Part shown: positions 6,031 through 9,916 of the stretch, piece by piece | Layout of the letters: the number at the start of each line of letters is the position of its first letter | Numbering within the stretch: the first letter of the stretch is position 1 | Assembly (NCBI GenBank): GCA_021785115.1 | Contig: JAJYGO010000500.1 | Span: 1-9,916, forward strand | Length of the DNA: 9,916 nt | Reading direction: 5' to 3' | From: Chloroflexota bacterium | GTDB taxonomy: Bacteria; Chloroflexota; Limnocylindria; Limnocylindrales; CSP1-4 | The notes under the pieces: generated by a model | Database searches by the model: none | Told to the model about the DNA's origin: nothing | Seen by the model: only the letters and a program-made list of their open reading frames with translations | Position numbers and translations under genes: made by a program

Positions 6031-6035
6031 AGGGC

Positions 6036-9000
6036 GTGGCCAAGCGGGTCGCCAGCCCGGTCTTCGTCGGTCGCCAGGATGAGCTCGACCGGCTGACCGC
6101 GGCGCTTGACGAGGCGGCGGGGGGCCGCTTCAGGGTGGTCCTCGTGGGAGGCGAGGCCGGCATCGGGAAGTCCCGGCTGGTGACCGAGTTCTCCGCCCGC
6201 GCGAGTGCCACCGGTGCGCGGGTCCTCGACGGTGCCTGTGTGCCCCTTGGTGAGAGCAGCGTTCCCTATGGGCCCATCGTCGAAGCGCTCCGCCGGTTCA
6301 TCCGGAGCGCGGAGCGAGGAGAACGCGATGGCGTCCTCGGTCCAGCGATGGGCGAGCTCGGCCGCCTGCTGCCCGAGCTGGCCGAGACGCCCGACCCGGG
6401 GCTGCGATCGGCCCCGGCATGGGCGCGTGGGCGCTTCTTCGAGGCCCTGATCGGGGTCCTCGAGCGCCTTGCAGCCCGGGCGCCCCTGCTCCTGGCGGTA
6501 GAGGACCTGCACTGGGCCGACCGGGCGACCCTCGACCTGCTCGCGTTCCTCGTGCGGAACTTGCGAGACGAGCGCCTCCTGCTCCTCGGCAGCTACCGCA
6601 CGGACGACGTCCACCGACCGCAGCCGGTGGCGGCCTTCCTGGCGGAGCTCGAACGCCTAGAGCGGGCGGAGCGCGTCGAGCTGGTCCCGTTCGACCGGGC
6701 CGAAGTCGGCCGGCAGGTGGCCGCGATCCTGGGCCGCGAACCAGACCCGACCATCGTGGCGACGATCCATGCCCGCACTGGGGGCAACCCGTTCTTCGTC
6801 GAGGAGCTCCTGGCCCTGGGCGACCCGACGATCTCGCTCCCCGCGTCGCTGCGTGAGGTCCTGCTGGCCCGGGTCGAGGCGCTGGCCGAACCGACGCGAG
6901 CGCTGCTGCAGGCAGCCTCGGTCGCCGGGAGCCACGTGGACGCTCCGACCCTGGCTCGCGCGCGGGGCGTCCCACCAGACGCCCTGACCCCGATGTTCCG
7001 CGACGCGGTGGCCCACGGCATCCTCGTCCCGCTCGGCGGGACTGCCGAGCGCTTCGCCTTCCACCACGAGCTGCTCCGCGAGGCCATCTACGACGACCTG
7101 CTGCCCGGCGAACGCGCGCGCCTTCACGCGCGGATCGCGGAAGCGCTCGAGGCCTCCTCGAACGGCCGGGATCCGGCGCTGGCCGCCGGACTCGCTCACC
7201 ATTGGATGATGGCCGGCGAGCTTCCCCGCGCCCTCGCCGCCTCGGTCCAGGCCGGCCTGGCGGCCACGCAGTCCTTCGCCCCGGCCGACGCGCAGGCCCA
7301 GTTCGAGCATGCCATCGAGCTGTGGCCGTGGGTCCCGGACGCCGCCGGCCTGACCTCGCTCGATCGGCCCGGGCTGATGCGGCTCGCCGGAGAGGCGGCC
7401 GGTGCCGCGGGGGCCTATGATCGCGCCGCAGCGCAGCTGCGTGCGGCCGTCCGGACGGTGGACGCCGAAGCCGAGCCGATCCGGGCCGGCCTGCTGTACG
7501 ACCAGCTCGGCTACCTTGCCCTGCTGGCGGGTGGTGACGCTGAGTCACTGGCGGCCCATCGCGAGGCCGTCCGGTTGGTGCCGGCCGAGCCTCCGACAGC
7601 GGCTCGGGCCCGCGTCCTCGCGGGCTACGCGCGCCGTCTGATGCTTGACCGCTTGGCGGGCGAAGGCGCGGAGATGGCCGCTCGGGCGATCGAGATCGCC
7701 CGGGCGGTGGAGGCGCGCGACATCGAGGCCGACGCACTTGCCACCCTGGGTCCCGCCCAAGCCCAGCCCGGAGATGCGGATGTCGCGGCGGCGACGCTCC
7801 AGCGGGCCCGCGACCTTGCCCTCTCGACCGGGGACGTGCCCGCGACCGCGCGTGCCTGGAACAACCTGGCCAGCATCCTCGAGGGAGAGGACTGCGTGCG
7901 GGAAGCCCTGGCGGCGGCCGCCTGGGAGGACGCGCACGGACTGGAGCGCTCGACCGCCCCGCTGACCCGCTTCATCGCCGCGTTCGCGCTCTACCAGCTG
8001 GGGCGCTGGGAGGAGGCCAGGGAGGTGGTTGCCCAAGCCGAGCGGGGCCGACCCGAGGGAGGTGCCGCAGTTCTCTTGGAGATCGGCCACGCGCAGCTCG
8101 AGATCGGCCGCGGCGAGTTCGAGCGGGCGGCGCACCGCCTCGATCGGATCGACCCGTCTGCGGGTCGAGGCGTCCGGCTCGACGCCGAACTGCTGGCCGC
8201 GCACGCCCTGGCCTCGTTGCGGCTCGCCAGCGGCGAGCTGGCCGGCGCTCGGGCGGCGGCCGATGCGGTCCTCACCCGGTGGGGCGACCTCACGCTGCGC
8301 GATCGCTCCTTCCACTGCACGATCCTCGCCACCGCGCTCGGCATCGAGGCGGACCTCGCCAGCCTCTCACGGAGGCGGCGGGGCAGCTCGGGGCTGGCGG
8401 CGGCACTGCAGAGCGGACGCGCTACGCTCGCGCGCGCCGAAACGCTGGCCCGCGAGCTGGCCGGACACCACGCGACGCGGTGGCGACGGCATCGCGCAGT
8501 GCTCGCGCTGTGCCAGGCGGAGTCGGCGCGTCTCGAGCAGGCGGCCAGCGAGCGCCTGTGGTGTGACGCCGCCGCGGCCTGCCTGGCTGCCGGCCAACTC
8601 TCCCTGCGCCCGTACGCCCTGCTCCGGGAGGCGGAGGCCATCCTCGCGGACGGGGGGAGGCGCCAGGAGGCGCCGCCGATCCTCCAAGAGGCGCACCGGG
8701 CGGCCTCCGAGATGGGCGCCGCTCCGCTGGTCGCGCAGATCGGGTCGCTGGCGCGCCGGGCGAGGATCGACGTCGGCAGGACCGCGGAGGCAGACCGCCC
8801 TGGCGAGGTCGGCCTGGGGGGCGAGCCCGGAGGCACCAGCGACCTCGGGCTGGCCGCCGCCGAACCGGGCGGTGCCCGCAACCCCGTCTTCTTCAGCCTG
8901 ACGCCGCGCGAACGGGAGGTGCTCGGCCTGCTTGCCGCCGGTCGGACCAACCGGCAGATCGCGCAGAGCCTCTTCATCGCGCCGCGCACGGCCGGTGTCC

Positions 9001-9158
9001 ACGTGTCGAACGTTCTGGGCAAGCTCGGGGTGACGAGCCGGACGGAGGCCGCGACGCTTGCCGTGCGCTTGGGCTGCGTGGAGGGCGCGGCCGGACGCGT
9101 GGATCCCGGTGAGCAGCAACGCTGGGTGCGCGTCGCGAAGAACAGAGAGGAGCGGTGA
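6036..9158 (+). CDS. Large LuxR-family transcriptional regulator with AAA-type ATPase domain (LAL/MalT-like, 1040 aa)
   Basis: This is a cytosolic ATP-dependent regulator. The ATPase domain covers about residues 9-260: VFVGRQDELDRL at the start, Walker A GGEAGIGKS (38-46), Walker B LLLAVEDLHW (about 150-159, acidic pair E156-D157), a GSYRTDD sensor-like motif (185-191), and GGNPFFVEEL (249-258). A helical segment FHHELLREAIYDDLLPGER starts near 342. A long Ala/Leu-rich middle (about 400-900) has TPR-like helical pairs and probably senses a ligand or partner. The LuxR-type DNA-binding domain is at about 954-1012 (LTPREREVLGLLAAGRTNRQIAQSLF, then TAGVHVSNVLGKLGV). The length is normal for the family. 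The GTG start is supported because an in-frame TAG lies at 6030-6032 and the domain begins almost at once. There is no usable ribosome-binding site, consistent with a leaderless message. It is divergent from the exported-protein unit at 5742. Its signal and target genes are unknown. Confidence 0.93.
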   Translation: MAKRVASPVFVGRQDELDRLTAALDEAAGGRFRVVLVGGEAGIGKSRLVTEFSARASATGARVLDGACVPLGESSVPYGPIVEALRRFIRSAERGERDGVLGPAMGELGRLLPELAETPDPGLRSAPAWARGRFFEALIGVLERLAARAPLLLAVEDLHWADRATLDLLAFLVRNLRDERLLLLGSYRTDDVHRPQPVAAFLAELERLERAERVELVPFDRAEVGRQVAAILGREPDPTIVATIHARTGGNPFFVEELLALGDPTISLPASLREVLLARVEALAEPTRALLQAASVAGSHVDAPTLARARGVPPDALTPMFRDAVAHGILVPLGGTAERFAFHHELLREAIYDDLLPGERARLHARIAEALEASSNGRDPALAAGLAHHWMMAGELPRALAASVQAGLAATQSFAPADAQAQFEHAIELWPWVPDAAGLTSLDRPGLMRLAGEAAGAAGAYDRAAAQLRAAVRTVDAEAEPIRAGLLYDQLGYLALLAGGDAESLAAHREAVRLVPAEPPTAARARVLAGYARRLMLDRLAGEGAEMAARAIEIARAVEARDIEADALATLGPAQAQPGDADVAAATLQRARDLALSTGDVPATARAWNNLASILEGEDCVREALAAAAWEDAHGLERSTAPLTRFIAAFALYQLGRWEEAREVVAQAERGRPEGGAAVLLEIGHAQLEIGRGEFERAAHRLDRIDPSAGRGVRLDAELLAAHALASLRLASGELAGARAAADAVLTRWGDLTLRDRSFHCTILATALGIEADLASLSRRRRGSSGLAAALQSGRATLARAETLARELAGHHATRWRRHRAVLALCQAESARLEQAASERLWCDAAAACLAAGQLSLRPYALLREAEAILADGGRRQEAPPILQEAHRAASEMGAAPLVAQIGSLARRARIDVGRTAEADRPGEVGLGGEPGGTSDLGLAAAEPGGARNPVFFSLTPREREVLGLLAAGRTNRQIAQSLFIAPRTAGVHVSNVLGKLGVTSRTEAATLAVRLGCVEGAAGRVDPGEQQRWVRVAKNREER

Positions 9159-9171
9159 GAAAGGGAGGCAC

Positions 9172-9190
9172 AGGAGGAGGAGGAGGAGGA
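9172..9190 (+). repeat. AGG microsatellite (six units)
   Basis: AGG is repeated six times plus one A, just after the regulator's stop codon. Each unit resembles a ribosome-binding site, and the run ends 5 bases before the GTG at 9196 that could start the recombinase remnant. Such runs are prone to slippage. Confidence 0.7.
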
Positions 9191-9790
9191 CGACCGTGAC
9201 GACACGACGACGGCGAGTACGGCGACGCATATTGAGCGGATCAAGGCCACCTACGACAAGACCGTGGCCTGGCGCTGCCCCGAGGATCCCGATGAACACC
9301 CTCCGCGCCCTCCTCCACGGCCGCGGTGAGGGCCACGCACTGAACCGACCCACCCTCGTCGCGGCCGCGATCGAGCAGGCCCAAACGCAGCTGCGCACGG
9401 GACAGGCCGAGCAGGAGACCGTGCGCACAGCCCGCCAGACCGAGGCGGCTGACCTGCGTCGGCGCATCGAACGCTACTACGCCGCCTTCGAGACCGGCGA
9501 GCTCGACCCCAAGCAGGTGCGGGAGCGGGTGGGCGCGCTGCAGGCCCGCCTCGACGAGCTGGAGGCGGAGCTGGCGCCTCCGGCGCAACCGATCGTGCCT
9601 GCCGCCCTGGTCGACGCCGCAGAGATCTCCTGGGTGTTGAGCGAGGCGCTCGCCCTGGTGCTGCGGATCGTCCCGGCGCCGCGCGCCAAGGCGCTGCTGC
9701 GCCTCCTCATCGAGGAGATCCGGGTCGTGTCGCCCACCGACATTCGGCCCGCGTACCGGGTGCCGCTGGGCGTTCGCACACCGACTGAAC

Positions 9791-9865
9791 TGGTGAGCCG
9801 GGAGAGACTCGAACTCTCAACCCGCTGCTTAAGAGGCAGCTGCTCTACCGTTGAGCTACCGGCCC
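9791..9865 (-). tRNA. tRNA-Lys (anticodon CTT)
   Basis: On the - strand the full cloverleaf is present. The acceptor stem is GGGCCGG (9865-9859) with CCGGCTC (9801-9795), containing one G-T pair. The D arm GCTC...GAGC follows, then the anticodon stem GCTGC/GCAGC around the loop CTCTTAA, which gives anticodon CTT. Then come a 5-base variable loop and a T arm GAGAG/CTCTC with loop TTCGAGT. The discriminator base is A and the CCA end is encoded (9793-9791). It looks functional. Confidence 0.95.
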
Positions 9866-9875
9866 ACGCCCGGGG

Positions 9876-9881
9876 AGTGTA
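9876..9881 (-). promoter_or_regulatory. Probable -10 box of the tRNA-Lys gene
   Basis: TACACT on the - strand lies 10 bases before the mature 5' end of the tRNA, a suitable distance for a short 5' leader. No convincing -35 box is seen at the usual spacing. The TAG stop of the antisense recombinase remnant overlaps this box. Confidence 0.45.
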
Positions 9882-9916
9882 GCGCACGGGGCGGTCATCG
9901 CGTCGTGCAGGCGCTC

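Larger units (their letters stand above)
9196..9882 (+). pseudogene. C-terminal remnant of a serine-type recombinase
   Basis: The segment from about 9340 to 9790 matches what I know of the C-terminal helical part of large serine recombinases: a long coiled-coil-like stretch with ADLRRRIERYYAAFETGEL, DPKQVRERVGALQARLDELE, a later helical part (ISWVLSEALALVLRIVPAP) and a short beta tail ending RPAYRVPLGV. The N-terminal catalytic Ser domain and most of the middle domain are absent, so it cannot recombine DNA. From 9196 to about 9290 the frame is Arg/Pro-rich and not recombinase-like. A neighbouring frame over 9231-9290 (IERIKATYDKTVAWRCPEDP) looks more protein-like, suggesting a frameshift or deletion. 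The frame has no stop before the tRNA gene: it runs antisense through it and ends at TAG 9880-9882. The GTG at 9196 after the AGG run could still allow translation of this stub. Family call from memory of the motif pattern. Confidence 0.6.

Noticed and set aside
5931..6614. 227-residue open frame on the - strand
   Set aside because: It is antisense to the ATPase domain of the regulator, including its Walker motifs, and has no domain of its own.
6298..7737. 479-residue open frame on the - strand
   Set aside because: It is antisense to the LuxR-type regulator, and its Arg/Pro/Gly-rich product is a shadow of GC-rich codon bias.
9231..9330. Short protein-like frame IERIKATYDKTVAWRCPEDP as a separate gene
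   Set aside because: It is too short, has no start or ribosome-binding site of its own, and stops after about 33 codons; it is better explained as a frameshifted part of the recombinase remnant.

Overview
The window is very GC-rich, with strongly G/C-ending codons. It looks like a high-GC Gram-positive-like or Chloroflexota genome. The LuxR-type regulator, the small exported proteins and the membrane protein with a 'GYSSRS' tail all have a feel I associate with Limnocylindria-type Chloroflexota, but this taxonomic guess is from memory and only moderate. There is no rRNA, CRISPR array or intact insertion sequence.

Layout. Positions 1-262 hold the possible start of a leftward gene that runs off the window and a nested inverted-repeat structure. 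Positions 263-5858 hold a set of genes for exported or membrane proteins: a lipoprotein on the + strand (357-971), then, all on the - strand, a small exported protein (1207-1674), a multi-pass membrane protein (1956-3224), a second exported protein (3434-4000), a roughly 680-base stretch without a recognisable gene (4091-4772), a cytosolic helical protein (4773-5171) and a third exported protein (5209-5742). Positions 6036-9158 hold a 1040-residue LuxR-family ATPase regulator, transcribed away from that set and probably leaderless. Positions 9196-9882 hold a remnant of a recombinase C-terminus, which runs antisense through an intact tRNA-Lys(CTT) gene at 9791-9865.

The main observation is a shared upstream element. 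Five genes or transcription units (357, 1674, 3224, 4000 and 5742 starts) are each preceded by a copy in the same orientation relative to the gene. Its core is the palindrome GCCA-N-TGGC, followed by GARAC(C)G. The palindrome centre lies 38-64 bases upstream of the start codon. These five are the only GCCANTGGC sites I could find in the window. Two copies are almost identical over 69 columns (66 matches), although they lie in opposite orientation about 3.7 kb apart and the proteins downstream are not obviously related. This looks like a small regulon of envelope or secreted proteins under one control element. The LuxR-type regulator sits divergently next to one copy and is a natural, unproven, candidate regulator.

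Most of the secreted proteins cannot be assigned a function from sequence alone. The regulator, the tRNA and the recombinase fragment are the recognisable items.
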